Shown here piece by piece: positions 54,786-63,783 of a DNA stretch of 64,000 nucleotides. Source of the DNA: Rhodospirillales bacterium (GTDB taxonomy: Bacteria; Pseudomonadota; Alphaproteobacteria; Rhodospirillales; Rhodospirillaceae); contig JANQEW010000020.1 in NCBI GenBank assembly GCA_028278135.1, positions 1-64,000 on the forward strand. Reading direction: 5' to 3'. Below the pieces are notes generated by a model. The model searched no databases and was not told the DNA's origin. It saw only the letters and a list, made by a program, of their open reading frames with translations. The position numbers and the translations under genes are program-made. How positions within the stretch are numbered: the first letter of the stretch is position 1; the number at the start of each line of letters is the position of its first letter.

Positions 54786-56492
54786 TCATTCTCTTATAGA
54801 GCTTTTTTTTGCTGTGTTCATATCAGGACACCCACACGAATAGGCTCTCCCTTGGGAGTCCGCTGCCGGGAGACAAGCGGAGGCGTTGTGAATACGTGCA
54901 CCAGGAAATGTTTCCAAGACAGCCTTGACAAGCGGATGCGCTGCCACAACAGCGACCAGATTAGTATCCTGTTCCCGTGGCACTGCAGCGGCCCTTTCCT
55001 CCGCGGGTGAAGCGGAGACTACCCAGTGCTGTCCAGTCCATTCACCTAAAAGTTTCTCCAGTCTGCGAGCAGGATTGCGCGGGGTCTCGTACAGTGGTCG
55101 CAATCTAATATAACAGGGCTCGAAATGCACTGGCTGAATCTGGTGTTGTAAGTCAAACGCAAGCTGCGTCTCGCCTCTCGCTCGACACAAGGTGATCAGC
55201 TCAGCGAACGAACACGGATTAGCTACTAACGATGAGACATGCTGGGCGGTGGAAGAGTCTCCAGCTCCAGAGACTGGAGACCGCTGTGGTTTAAGAGAGG
55301 CGACAGGCTCGTGCGGCTCGAAAGAAGAAACAACCTCAAATGGAGTTGGCAGAGCAGCGGTGTAGGCGAGTCTAATCAGAGCCATCTCAGCTGCCTGGAG
55401 TGGCGATGGCGCAGTGCGCACTTCCACGAGGGCTTTCCGTAACATCTGCCAGGCCCTGGTGAGGACTGCGATAGACAGCTTTGCGGCCATCGCCCTGCTC
55501 ATGTCATATTCTGCTGCAGCGATCGCAGAATCCCGAGCTGCATTGGGCACAACCTTGAGCTTTGTCAGCAAGTGAATCAACGCCAGGATTTCCTGAAGAA
55601 TGAGAGACGGATCAGCCCCAGAATCGTGCTGTTCCTTCATAAGAATCAGCGCTCTCTCTACGTCTCCTCGCAGAATGGCATCCATGAGATCAAAGATGAG
55701 CGTTCTGTCAGCAAGCCCCAGCATCTTACGCACCCCAGAGGCAGTCACAATGATTCTGGAATCGACAGGATCGTGGCTCGTGACGGCACAGACCATCGCC
55801 TGATCTAGCAAGGACAGCCCATCGCGCACTGAACCATCAGCAGCGACAGCGATTAATCGCAGGGCTTCCCGTTCTACCCGGACATTTTCTTCCCCAGCAA
55901 TGTATAGGAAATGAGATATAAGGTTTTCTATCTCAACACGACGTAAATCAAATCTTTGACATCTTGAAAGTATTGTATTTGGTATTTTTGCTATATCTGT
56001 AGTTGCGAAAATAAATTTCACATGTTCAGGCGGTTCTTCCAGGCTTTTGAGCAAAGCAGTGAAGGCTTGGTTAGAGAGCATATGCACTTCATCGATGATG
56101 TAGACTTTATACCTGGCACGGGCGGGCTTATAACGCAGGCTTTCAATAACATCCCGAATATCATTGACACTACTACGGCTGGCAGCGTCCATTTCTAGCA
56201 CATCAACGTGTCTGTCTGCCGCAATCGCACAACAGTGTTCACACTGGCGACACGGGATGACTGTCGGACCGCCAGTCCCGTCTTTACCAATACAGTTCAG
56301 AGCACTGGCAAAGATGCGAGCCGTCGTCGTCTTGCCAACGCCGCGCACACCGCTGAGCATATAGGCATTGGCGAGACGGCCCGACTGTATAGCATTCGTC
56401 AGTGTCCGCACTAATACGTCCTGCCCTATGAGGGCGGAGAATGTGACAGGGCGATATTTACGGGCGAGCACGCAGTACGGTGTCTGGACCAT
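54786..56492 (-). CDS. dnaX: DNA polymerase III subunits gamma/tau
   Basis: 568 aa from MVQTPYCVLARKYRPVTFSALIGQDVLVRTLTNAIQSG (ATG at 56490-56492); ten further residues upstream are unlikely. AAA+ clamp loader subunit: Walker A GVRGVGKTTTARIFA, zinc cysteines in VIPCRQCEHCCAI, Walker B YIIDEVHMLSNQAFTALLKSLEEPPEHVKFIFATTD and the SRC motif NTILSRCQRFDLRRVE. The C-terminal tau-like part (about 370-568) is short. A run of eight A (T8 at 54803-54810 on the plus strand) lies about nine codons before the stop, too late to make a classical gamma by slippage. Confidence 0.96.
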   Translation of the reverse strand: MVQTPYCVLARKYRPVTFSALIGQDVLVRTLTNAIQSGRLANAYMLSGVRGVGKTTTARIFASALNCIGKDGTGGPTVIPCRQCEHCCAIAADRHVDVLEMDAASRSSVNDIRDVIESLRYKPARARYKVYIIDEVHMLSNQAFTALLKSLEEPPEHVKFIFATTDIAKIPNTILSRCQRFDLRRVEIENLISHFLYIAGEENVRVEREALRLIAVAADGSVRDGLSLLDQAMVCAVTSHDPVDSRIIVTASGVRKMLGLADRTLIFDLMDAILRGDVERALILMKEQHDSGADPSLILQEILALIHLLTKLKVVPNAARDSAIAAAEYDMSRAMAAKLSIAVLTRAWQMLRKALVEVRTAPSPLQAAEMALIRLAYTAALPTPFEVVSSFEPHEPVASLKPQRSPVSGAGDSSTAQHVSSLVANPCSFAELITLCRARGETQLAFDLQHQIQPVHFEPCYIRLRPLYETPRNPARRLEKLLGEWTGQHWVVSASPAEERAAAVPREQDTNLVAVVAAHPLVKAVLETFPGARIHNASACLPAADSQGRAYSCGCPDMNTAKKSSIRE

Positions 56493-56550
56493 GAGCGACT
56501 TGATGAAGCGAGTGCCTGCCAACTCCCCCTCATGCGGAGGCCTTGTGAGA

Positions 56551-56646
56551 GGAGGCAGGACGACCGACCCGACTCGCGACTCGTTACGGCTGTTTCCTTC
56601 CGGACCTGACCGGGTTGGCGAGGGAATCGTCCAGCGCCAGCCTCCC
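56551..56646 (-). ncRNA. ffs: signal recognition particle RNA (4.5S, bacterial small type)
   Basis: On the minus strand the invariant SRP domain IV reads GGTCAGGTCCGGAAGGAAAC then AGCCGTAACGA, containing the GGAAGGAAACAGC tetraloop/asymmetric loop core that binds Ffh. Outer arms pair: GGGAGG (56646-56641) and GGACGA on the 5' side with TCGTCC and CCTCC on the 3' side. The ~96-nt length fits alphaproteobacterial SRP RNA. It sits about 60 nt upstream of dnaX, a conserved place. Ends are estimated from pairing. Confidence 0.9.
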
Positions 56647-57007
56647 AGTGGCAGGGTAACAAGTCTGTCTCGGATTGTCTACGGGGAAGAAATTCTGGCT
56701 CCTCTGAAAGAGACTCTCCTATGGTTGACGCTTCTGACTAGAGGATCTCTCCCTCCTAGGTAGGATACATTTGACGTCTTTGTGATCTGTCACGATGCAT
56801 GATGTTTGGCATGTAGTGTAGGATGTCTTTGGCAGTCTAGTGTAGGGCTCTCCATTCAAAAATCTACACTTTGATAGACTCCTGAAGATGGCCCATGTAA
56901 GCGCATGCCTCACGAGAGCATGGCGATTGAGAGCTGGGAGATCGTTATCTGCAGACAGTCTCTTCAGCTGACTCCTTCGTCCATTGTATCATTTTGAACA
57001 GTGAACG
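56647..57007. other. non-coding region upstream of SRP RNA and the cytochrome c' gene
   Basis: About 360 bp lie between the SRP RNA and the tandem repeat that precedes the cytochrome gene. No supportable ORF; it must contain the SRP RNA promoter (minus) and that of the cytochrome gene (plus), but no clear -35/-10 pair was seen. Confidence 0.4.
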
Positions 57008-57043
57008 AGTGTGGAGAAGATCTATAGTGTGGAGAAGATCTAT
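57008..57043. repeat. 18-bp exact tandem duplication including a ribosome-binding site
   Basis: AGTGTGGAGAAGATCTAT occurs twice adjacent (57008-57025, 57026-57043). Each carries GGAGAAG; the second is about 7 nt before the ATG at 57045, the first 18 nt farther. Confidence 0.92.
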
Positions 57044-57044
57044 A

Positions 57045-57539
57045 ATGAAACGCATTGATGCGATTCTGCCAATTGTCGCCGCGATTCTAGCGGCTGGGTG
57101 TGTAGTTGGAGTACCCGTACAGGCATCAGAGGGAGATTCACAAGTGCGGGCATTGGAGGCAGATGCCAATGTCCTGTATCGCCAGAAAGTCATGGCCACG
57201 ATTGGTGCCTTGATGAAGGGGCTTGGTTGTGTTTTGAAGAAAGAATGTGCGCTGGACGACAAAGCTGTGGCCCAAAGTGCTGGGGGTATTCTCTTCATGA
57301 CAGAACTCTCCGACACAGCCTTCAAGGCTCAGACAGAGAGCGCAACAGTCAAGCAGACCACCAGGCCAGAGGTTTGGAGCGAATGGAACAAATTTAAGGG
57401 TGGACTTGAGGCTATGAGTAGCGCTGCCACTGCTGTGGCCTCAGCAGCTACTCTTAATAATAAAATTAATATAGATTCATCTATTAGAGAACTTAGCAAA
57501 ACATGTAAGTCTTGTCACGATATATTTCGCACTAAATAA
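57045..57539 (+). CDS. cytochrome c'-like (class II c-type) protein
   Basis: 164 aa from MKRIDAILPIVAAILAAGCVVGVPVQASEGD, an export signal; cleavage after VQA is likely, but the AAGC could act as a lipobox. The mature part is mainly helical, with a single C-terminal heme site C-K-S-C-H (about 154-158), six residues before the end, the class II arrangement (cytochrome c' or c556). Segments RQKVMATIGALMKGL and RPEVWSEWNKFKGGLEAM fit the first helix and the P-x-W...F pattern of that fold. It is periplasmic or membrane-anchored; candidate roles are electron transfer or NO binding. It stands alone between SRP RNA and alaS. Confidence 0.8.
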   Translation: MKRIDAILPIVAAILAAGCVVGVPVQASEGDSQVRALEADANVLYRQKVMATIGALMKGLGCVLKKECALDDKAVAQSAGGILFMTELSDTAFKAQTESATVKQTTRPEVWSEWNKFKGGLEAMSSAATAVASAATLNNKINIDSSIRELSKTCKSCHDIFRTK

Positions 57540-58132
57540 TTGTCCTCATGATAAGAGGGTCAGAGGCTGTGGTGGTCTTCTGATGAGGAATCATGAGACG
57601 ACTCTGTGGTCTCACGACACGGCACATTACATGAGGCTCTGTAGAGAACCAACTTGACGGCCCCAGGGGCCGCAGTGTTGCATGTCAGAATGGGCCGCCA
57701 TACGTGCTCTCTTGTAGAGAAAGGTGTTTGTGTGTCTCGACATCAACAAGGTCGAGCAGAATGCGATGAGCAAGGTTTTCTCTGCGTCTAGGATAGCCAC
57801 GAGAGTGCCTTCCATCATCGATTCTCATGATCTCGTCTTGTGCTGCTGGAGACACATTCTCTTCTACCATTCCAAATGTGGACGGATGATCTCTTGGGAG
57901 CCTTACAAGACTTTTCCTCTCTGTGAGAGAGACTCATGCAGAGTCCCCTGGACCAGAATAGAATGAGCATTGCACAGCATATAGGTGCCCCTTGACTCAA
58001 GCGTTGTGGTCAGTCCGGCCGGCCCTGCTAATATGCAGAGATCAGTGTCGCGAGAGTTTTTTTTCCATGAACTCGCTTTGTGTTCATTCCTTGAGGCCCC
58101 CCCCCCCCCCCGCTACGGAATTGAGAAAAGCT
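57540..58132. other. long region without a recognised gene upstream of alaS
   Basis: About 590 bp. The minus strand from 57870 to 57690 gives an open frame (DEIMRIDDGRHSRGYPRRRE and more) that reads moderately protein-like but fits no family I know. recA, which stands before alaS in many alphaproteobacteria, is not recognisable here. The final part holds the C15 tract at 58097-58111. Confidence 0.4.
58097..58111. repeat. C15 homopolymer upstream of alaS
   Basis: Fifteen consecutive C, 21 nt before the alaS ATG. If the upstream in-frame extension were translated, it would be read as a proline run and its length would set the reading frame. Confidence 0.95.
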
Positions 58133-60796
58133 ATGACCACCATGAATGACGTTCGTACGACATTTCTGAGCTACTTCAAAGGACATGGGCATGAGGTCGT
58201 CGCATCCAGTCCTCTTGTGCCGAGGAATGATCCAACCATTATGTTTACTAATGCAGGTATGGTACAGTTCAAGAATCTTTTCACAGGGAAAGAGAAGCGT
58301 TCTTACAAACGCGCGACGACTGTACAAAAGTGCGTCCGTGCTGGCGGAAAGCACAATGATCTCGATAACGTTGGTTACACCACTCGCCATAATACATTTT
58401 TCGAGATGTTAGGCAATTTTTCGTTTGGTGATTATTTTAAGGACACCGCTATTGAGCTGTCTTGGGGCTTCCTGACTAAGGAACTGGCTGTGCCTGCGGA
58501 ACGGTTATTGGTGACAGTTCATGAATCTGACGAGGAATCCGCTTTATTGTGGCGTCAAATCTCTGGTCTCTCAGAGCACAGGATTCTCCGCATTCCAACG
58601 ACAGATAATTTCTGGCATATGGGTGAGACAGGACCATGTGGGCCGTGTTCCGAGATCTTCTACGACCATGGTCCTAGCCTTCCTGGCGGGCCCCCAGGGA
58701 GTGCACAAGAGTCCGGCGATCGCTTTGTAGAAGTCTGGAACATCGTGTTCATGCAGTTTGAGCAAGGTGATAATGGAAAACGTGTATTACTACCATGTCC
58801 TTCTATTGATACTGGAATGGGTCTGGAACGTATAGCTGCTGTGCTACAAGGCCGGCACGACAATTATGAGACAGAGATTCTCCGAACCCTGATTGAAGTG
58901 ACTGCGCAGATCACCAGTACTGATCCTGACGGGCCGGACCGTATCGCACACAGAGTCATCGCAGATCATCTACGAAGCAGCAGTTTTCTCATTGCCGATG
59001 GGGTGCTGCCCTCTAACGAGGGGCGGGGATACGTTTTACGTCGCATACTGCGACGTGCTATACGCCACGCTTACATGATGGGCGTGCACACTCCGCTGCT
59101 GTGGGAATTAGTCCCATCGCTAGTCAAACAGATGGGTCAGATATATCCAGAATTGTCTCGTGCTGAGACTCTCATTACTGAAACCTTGAGGCTTGAAGAA
59201 GAACGCTTTCATCAGACCCTAGAACGGGGCCTGAAGCTACTGGATGAACAGAGCGCTATACTACCTAAAAATGGTGTTCTTGATGGAGAAATTGCTTTCA
59301 AATTGTATGATACATATGGATTTCCTCTCGACCTGACTCAAGAGGTTCTGCGTAACCGTGCTATCACCGTAGACCTTGCAGGCTTTGACGCGGCCATGGC
59401 GCACCAGCAGGCTGAGGCACGTAAAGCGTGGACTGGGTCTTGTGAAGCGGTAGCAGAATCTTTCTGGTTTGAACTTAAGGGCAGAATCGGTATTACAGAA
59501 TTTCTGGGTTATGATCACGAAGAGGCAGAAGCGTTTCTGACGGCACTGATTGTGGATGGCCGGCCAGTGCAGCAGGCAGTCGCTGGAATGACGGTTATGT
59601 TACTGTCCAATAGGACCCCTTTTTATGGTGAATCCGGCGGCCAGGTGGGTGATACAGGGTGTATCACAATACCCGGAAAAGGAGTTATTAATGTATTTAA
59701 TACTCTCAAAAAAATTGGAGTCCTTCATGTCCATGTAGGTAAAATTGAGACTGGCTGGGTTGCTATAGGCGATATGGCGCATTTTTCTGTTGACAAGGCG
59801 CGCCGGGTGGCGTTGCGGGTGCATCACTCGGCTACTCATCTCCTACACGCAGCCTTGCACAGAATCTTAGGTCGACATGTTCTTCAGAAGGGCTCCCTGG
59901 TCGGGCCAGATCGTCTCCGCTTGGATGTCAGCTATCCGAAAGCCATTAGTGCCCAGGAGCTGCGCGCCATTGAATCTATGGTCAATCAACAGATTCGGGC
60001 GAATGGAACGGTCAGCACGCGTCTTATGGATTCAGAAAGAGCTATTCAGTGTGGTGTAACGGCTTTATTCGGTGAGAAGTACGGCGCTGAGGTACGGGTT
60101 GTGACAATGGGTGGACCTTTGGCTTTTTCTGCCGAACTGTGCGGTGGGGTCCACGTTTGCCGTACCGGCGATATTGGTTTTTTCCACATTCTGGGAGAAA
60201 GTGCTGTCGCAGCGGGTGTCCGTCGTATAGATGCAGTGGCCGGTGCTGTGGCTGAAGCCCATGTTGCCGAACATTTTGCCTGGCTGGCACGGGCAGCAGA
60301 TGTTCTGAAGTCTACTCAGGCAGATGTCCCTATTCGTGTCACTACCCTCGTTGCAGAGCGGCGTCGCTTGGAAAGTGAGGCAGCTATTCTGCGTTGCAAG
60401 CTCGCTCTTGCTGAGGGAAGCAATGGGCTGGTGAATGGGCTGGTGAGAGACAGAGCGGTCAGGCAGGTGGCTGGAATCCCATTGGCCGTTCGACAGCTAG
60501 AAGGGATACCAGCAAAAGAACTGAAAGGTTTGGCTGATTTTCTCAAGAAAAAGCTCGGCTCTGGCGTCGTGGTCCTCGTCAGTGACACGAAAGGTAAGGC
60601 ATCCATAGTCGTGGGTGTCACAGATGACTTATCGCGGAAAATTAGCGCCATCGCACTGGTACGCGCTGGGGCAGAGGCTCTAGGTGGCAAGGGCGGTGGG
60701 GGACGCCCAGACCTTGCCCAAGCGGGTGGACCAGATCCTCAGGCTGTACCAGCAGCCTTACAGGCAATAGAGCGCCTGCTTGCAGAGAGCCTGTGA
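58133..60796 (+). CDS. alaS: alanine--tRNA ligase
   Basis: 887 aa from MTTMNDVRTTFLSYFKGHGHEVVASSPLVPRNDPTIMFTNAGMVQFKNLFTG; an upstream extension of 47 residues crosses the C15 tract and is unlikely. Class II catalytic domain (about 1-440) with YTTRHNTFFEMLGNFSFGDYFK and TGPCGPCSEIFYDHG; editing domain with HHSATHLLHAALH and CGGVHVCRTGDIGFF (zinc HxxxH...CxxxH); C-terminal DHHA1 domain with GGKGGGGRPDLAQAGG. An exact 12-bp in-frame duplication (60422-60445, encoding NGLVNGLV) sits in the linker before the last domain. Confidence 0.97.
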   Translation: MTTMNDVRTTFLSYFKGHGHEVVASSPLVPRNDPTIMFTNAGMVQFKNLFTGKEKRSYKRATTVQKCVRAGGKHNDLDNVGYTTRHNTFFEMLGNFSFGDYFKDTAIELSWGFLTKELAVPAERLLVTVHESDEESALLWRQISGLSEHRILRIPTTDNFWHMGETGPCGPCSEIFYDHGPSLPGGPPGSAQESGDRFVEVWNIVFMQFEQGDNGKRVLLPCPSIDTGMGLERIAAVLQGRHDNYETEILRTLIEVTAQITSTDPDGPDRIAHRVIADHLRSSSFLIADGVLPSNEGRGYVLRRILRRAIRHAYMMGVHTPLLWELVPSLVKQMGQIYPELSRAETLITETLRLEEERFHQTLERGLKLLDEQSAILPKNGVLDGEIAFKLYDTYGFPLDLTQEVLRNRAITVDLAGFDAAMAHQQAEARKAWTGSCEAVAESFWFELKGRIGITEFLGYDHEEAEAFLTALIVDGRPVQQAVAGMTVMLLSNRTPFYGESGGQVGDTGCITIPGKGVINVFNTLKKIGVLHVHVGKIETGWVAIGDMAHFSVDKARRVALRVHHSATHLLHAALHRILGRHVLQKGSLVGPDRLRLDVSYPKAISAQELRAIESMVNQQIRANGTVSTRLMDSERAIQCGVTALFGEKYGAEVRVVTMGGPLAFSAELCGGVHVCRTGDIGFFHILGESAVAAGVRRIDAVAGAVAEAHVAEHFAWLARAADVLKSTQADVPIRVTTLVAERRRLESEAAILRCKLALAEGSNGLVNGLVRDRAVRQVAGIPLAVRQLEGIPAKELKGLADFLKKKLGSGVVVLVSDTKGKASIVVGVTDDLSRKISAIALVRAGAEALGGKGGGGRPDLAQAGGPDPQAVPAALQAIERLLAESL

Positions 60797-60856
60797 GGCT
60801 TGTCACGTCACGTTCACGTATCCCCCCAACGGGAAGCTGGCTGGCTGGTGAAAAGA

Positions 60857-60883
60857 CCGGGGCGGCCCGGGTGTGCTTCTTTT
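60857..60883 (+). terminator. terminator candidate after alaS
   Basis: CCGGG (60857-60861) pairs with CCCGG (60866-60870) over a GCGG loop, followed by TGTGCTTCTTTT. It lies about 60 nt after the alaS stop. Confidence 0.45.
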
Positions 60884-61168
60884 AAGGCGAAGAGTGTCAG
60901 GAGGGAGCCATTCCCGGCTGGCTGAAAACTCCCTCCCCCCCCGGACCGACACGTTCACAGCGCATTTGATCAGTCGCCTGCATCCTGCATCATTGTGTGC
61001 GCCCCGGCGCACTTTTGCATGCTCGGGATTGTGTAGATTGAGCCAGCGTTTGTGGTGAGGAATCTCACAGATATGATATGTTCGATCAGAGGTCGCTCTC
61101 ACACTTCCGCCATGTATCCCTTGGTGACTTGTCCCTGGGCGTCCCTGTCGACCGGACTAGAGGTTTCT
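60884..61168. other. intergenic region before proS
   Basis: The alaS-proS gap is 372 bp. Besides the terminators it has a C8 run near 60940 and no supportable gene; a minus-strand ORF there looks spurious. Confidence 0.45.
60997..61016 (+). terminator. second hairpin with T4 between alaS and proS
   Basis: GTGCGC (60997-61002) pairs with GCGCAC (61007-61012) over a CCCG tetraloop and is followed by TTTT. Confidence 0.5.
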
Positions 61169-62491
61169 ATGCGCCTGTCTACCTATTTTCTCCCGACTCT
61201 GAAAGAGGATCCTGCTGAGGCCCAGGTCGTTTCCCACCGTCTGATGCTGCGTGCCGGCATGATACGCCAGCACGCAGCCGGCATTTACAACTGGTTGCCG
61301 CTGGGCTTACGGGTGCTGCGTCGCGTCGAGTGGATCGTACGCGAGGAGCAAAATGCCGCTGGGGCCCAGGAGATCTTAATGCCAACAGTTCAGTCCGCTG
61401 ACCTGTGGCGCGAGTCTGGTCGCTACGAAGACTATGGCAAGGAAATGCTGCGTCTCACAGACAGACACGGGCGTGCTATGCTATATAGCCCGACACACGA
61501 AGAATCTGTCACAAACATTTTCCGACAGAATATCAAGAGTTATCGTGACCTGCCTAGAATGTTTTACCAGATTCACTGGAAATTTCGTGATGAAGTACGC
61601 CCCCGTTTTGGGGTTATGCGGGGACGCGAGTTTCTTATGAAAGACAACTATTCATTCGATCTGGACTACGCGGGTGCACGACGTGCCTATAACCGTATGT
61701 TCGTCGCTTATCTCAGAACTTTTTCCCGCATGGGCTTGCGGGCTGTTCCCATGCGCGCTGATGCTGGTCCTATGGGTGGTGATATGAGTCACGAATTCAT
61801 TATTTTGGCGGCCACAGGAGAGAGTAGTGTGTTTTTTCACCGCGCTCTTCTGGAGAAAAATCCACCTCTAAACATAGACTATACGAGTAATTTACAACAA
61901 ATAGTAAATGAATGGATGAGCTTATATGCTGCAACGGATGAGAAACACGATCCGCAAGCGACTGTTGTCACGGCTCTGGGTAATGACTTAATAGCTGCCC
62001 GTGGTATTGAAGTCGGACATATCTTTTATTTCGGTCGGAAATATTCAGATCCTATGAGAGCTATGGTGGTTGGGCCAGATGGAGACCTCGTCCCAGTAGA
62101 AATGGGTTCCTATGGCATAGGCATCTCCCGCTTGGTTGCGGCTATCATTGAAGCCTCTCATGACGAGGCTGGTATCATATGGCCAGCCGCTGTGGCACCT
62201 TTCAGAGTTGGACTGATTAATCTGAAAGGCGGCGACACGGCAATAGATGCAGGTTGTGATGCTCTGTACGAGATGTTGTGTCGGGCACGGGTGGAAGTCC
62301 TTTATGATGATCGCCATGAACGGGTTGGCACGAAGTTCGCCGATATGGACCTGATTGGTCTGCCGTGGCAAGTCATCGTCGGGCCCAAAAGCTTGGCACG
62401 AGGCGTGATCGAATTGAAGAATCGTGCCACAGGTGCTCGGGAGGAATTGTCACCGGAGGCCCTTATGGAGCGTCTGCGTGCGAAAGATTAG
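61169..62491 (+). CDS. proS: proline--tRNA ligase, short alphaproteobacterial type
   Basis: 440 aa from [54 protein letters not shown]. Class II synthetase without the large editing insertion of the ~570-aa gammaproteobacterial form, as is normal for alphaproteobacteria. Seen are motif 2 ([26 protein letters not shown]), [18 protein letters not shown], motif 3 ([18 protein letters not shown]) and the anticodon domain with [27 protein letters not shown]. lolC follows 41 nt downstream, so proS-lolC-lolD are probably co-transcribed. Confidence 0.96.
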   Translation: MRLSTYFLPTLKEDPAEAQVVSHRLMLRAGMIRQHAAGIYNWLPLGLRVLRRVEWIVREEQNAAGAQEILMPTVQSADLWRESGRYEDYGKEMLRLTDRHGRAMLYSPTHEESVTNIFRQNIKSYRDLPRMFYQIHWKFRDEVRPRFGVMRGREFLMKDNYSFDLDYAGARRAYNRMFVAYLRTFSRMGLRAVPMRADAGPMGGDMSHEFIILAATGESSVFFHRALLEKNPPLNIDYTSNLQQIVNEWMSLYAATDEKHDPQATVVTALGNDLIAARGIEVGHIFYFGRKYSDPMRAMVVGPDGDLVPVEMGSYGIGISRLVAAIIEASHDEAGIIWPAAVAPFRVGLINLKGGDTAIDAGCDALYEMLCRARVEVLYDDRHERVGTKFADMDLIGLPWQVIVGPKSLARGVIELKNRATGAREELSPEALMERLRAKD

Positions 62492-62532
62492 CAGAACTTT
62501 CTAAAATTTACGTTTTACGGTAGAAAAGAGAA

Positions 62533-63783
62533 GTGTTTTCGCCATTAGAACGCATGATTGCCTCGCGCTATTTGCGCACCCGGCGGAGCGATGGTTTTAT
62601 CTCAGTCATTGTCGGTTTTTCTCTGCTTGGCATTGGGCTAGGTGTGGCAACGTTAATCATCGTCATGGCGGTGATGAACGGTTTCCGTCAAGAACTGCTC
62701 TCCCGTATTCTCGGGCTGAACGGTCATGTGATTCTCCATGGTCCCATGGAACAGTTAAGCGACTTCGACTCTCTGGCTGCAAGGGTACGTGCCCTCCCAG
62801 GGGTGTCTCGGGTTGTCCCAACAATCTCTGGTCAAGTGATGGCAACCAGCGTCAGTCATGCAACAGGTGCGGTCGTCCGAGGTCTGTTCCCCTCTGACAT
62901 CTCCTCTCTCATACCAATAATTAATGGTATAAATGAAGGAAACATAGAAAATTTTAACGATCATCATGGTGTGGTGGTGATCGGCACACGCATGGCTCAT
63001 AAGCTGGGGTTACACGTGGGTGACTCTGTCACTCTGGTCAACGCGAGAGGCAACATCACGGCTTTTGGCACCGTACCCCGGTTACGGATGTTTCGTATTG
63101 TCGCGATCTTCAGTGTTGGGATGTACGAGTATGATAGTGCGTTTATCTACATGCCGATAGAGACAGCACGGCTATACTTTGATCTACCTAAGGGCACTGT
63201 TAGCCACCTAGAGATCATGCTGGAGAATCCCGACAAGGCATGGGAAGCGAGCGCAGCGATAGCCCGTATAGCTGACTCTTCCCTTCGCATATACAACTGG
63301 CAGAATGTTAATGAGAGTTTTTTCAACGCTATTAAGGTGGAACGGAACGTGATGTTCCTGATTCTCACATTGATCGTCTTGGTCGCAGCCTTCAATATCA
63401 TCTCTGGTCTGATCATGCTGGTGAAAGATAAGAGCCGAGATATCGCCATCCTACGTACCATGGGGGCCACCCGTGGCATGATTCTGCGGATATTCCTTCT
63501 GAGTGGCGCCAGTATAGGGGTCATAGGTACATCGATAGGACTATTAATTGGATTATTATTTTCATTAAAAATTGAAAATATTCGTCAGTTTCTACAAAGT
63601 CTCACTGGGAATGAGTTATTTGCAGCTGAGATTTATTTTCTCTCCCACCTACCGGCTCAGGTAGCCCCAGACGATGTCCTCTCAGTGGTACTGATGGCAC
63701 TTGGGTTGTCATTCAGCGCCACGATCTATCCCGCCTGGCGGGCGGCCTGTTCCGATCCTGTTACAGCCCTGCGCTATGCATGA
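62533..63783 (+). CDS. lolC: lipoprotein-releasing system permease LolC/LolE
   Basis: 416 aa from a GTG start ([66 protein letters not shown]). MacB-type permease with four helices: one at about 20-48, a periplasmic domain (about 50-260) and three C-terminal helices ([54 protein letters not shown], ending in [22 protein letters not shown]). It extracts lipoproteins such as BamE from the inner membrane for transfer to LolA. The stop overlaps the lolD start (ATGA). Confidence 0.95.
   Translation: MFSPLERMIASRYLRTRRSDGFISVIVGFSLLGIGLGVATLIIVMAVMNGFRQELLSRILGLNGHVILHGPMEQLSDFDSLAARVRALPGVSRVVPTISGQVMATSVSHATGAVVRGLFPSDISSLIPIINGINEGNIENFNDHHGVVVIGTRMAHKLGLHVGDSVTLVNARGNITAFGTVPRLRMFRIVAIFSVGMYEYDSAFIYMPIETARLYFDLPKGTVSHLEIMLENPDKAWEASAAIARIADSSLRIYNWQNVNESFFNAIKVERNVMFLILTLIVLVAAFNIISGLIMLVKDKSRDIAILRTMGATRGMILRIFLLSGASIGVIGTSIGLLIGLLFSLKIENIRQFLQSLTGNELFAAEIYFLSHLPAQVAPDDVLSVVLMALGLSFSATIYPAWRAACSDPVTALRYA

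Noticed and set aside
54803..54810. A8 slippage tract in dnaX as a programmed frameshift for gamma
   Set aside because: It lies only about nine codons before the stop, so a shift would not yield a truncated gamma subunit.
57992..58132. N-terminal extension of AlaRS through the C15 tract
   Set aside because: Family members start at about MNDVRTTFL; the extension would include a proline run of slippage-prone origin.
60803..61102. Minus-strand 99-aa ORF between alaS and proS
   Set aside because: Composition is Arg/Pro/His-rich and unlike a protein, and it spans two terminator hairpins.
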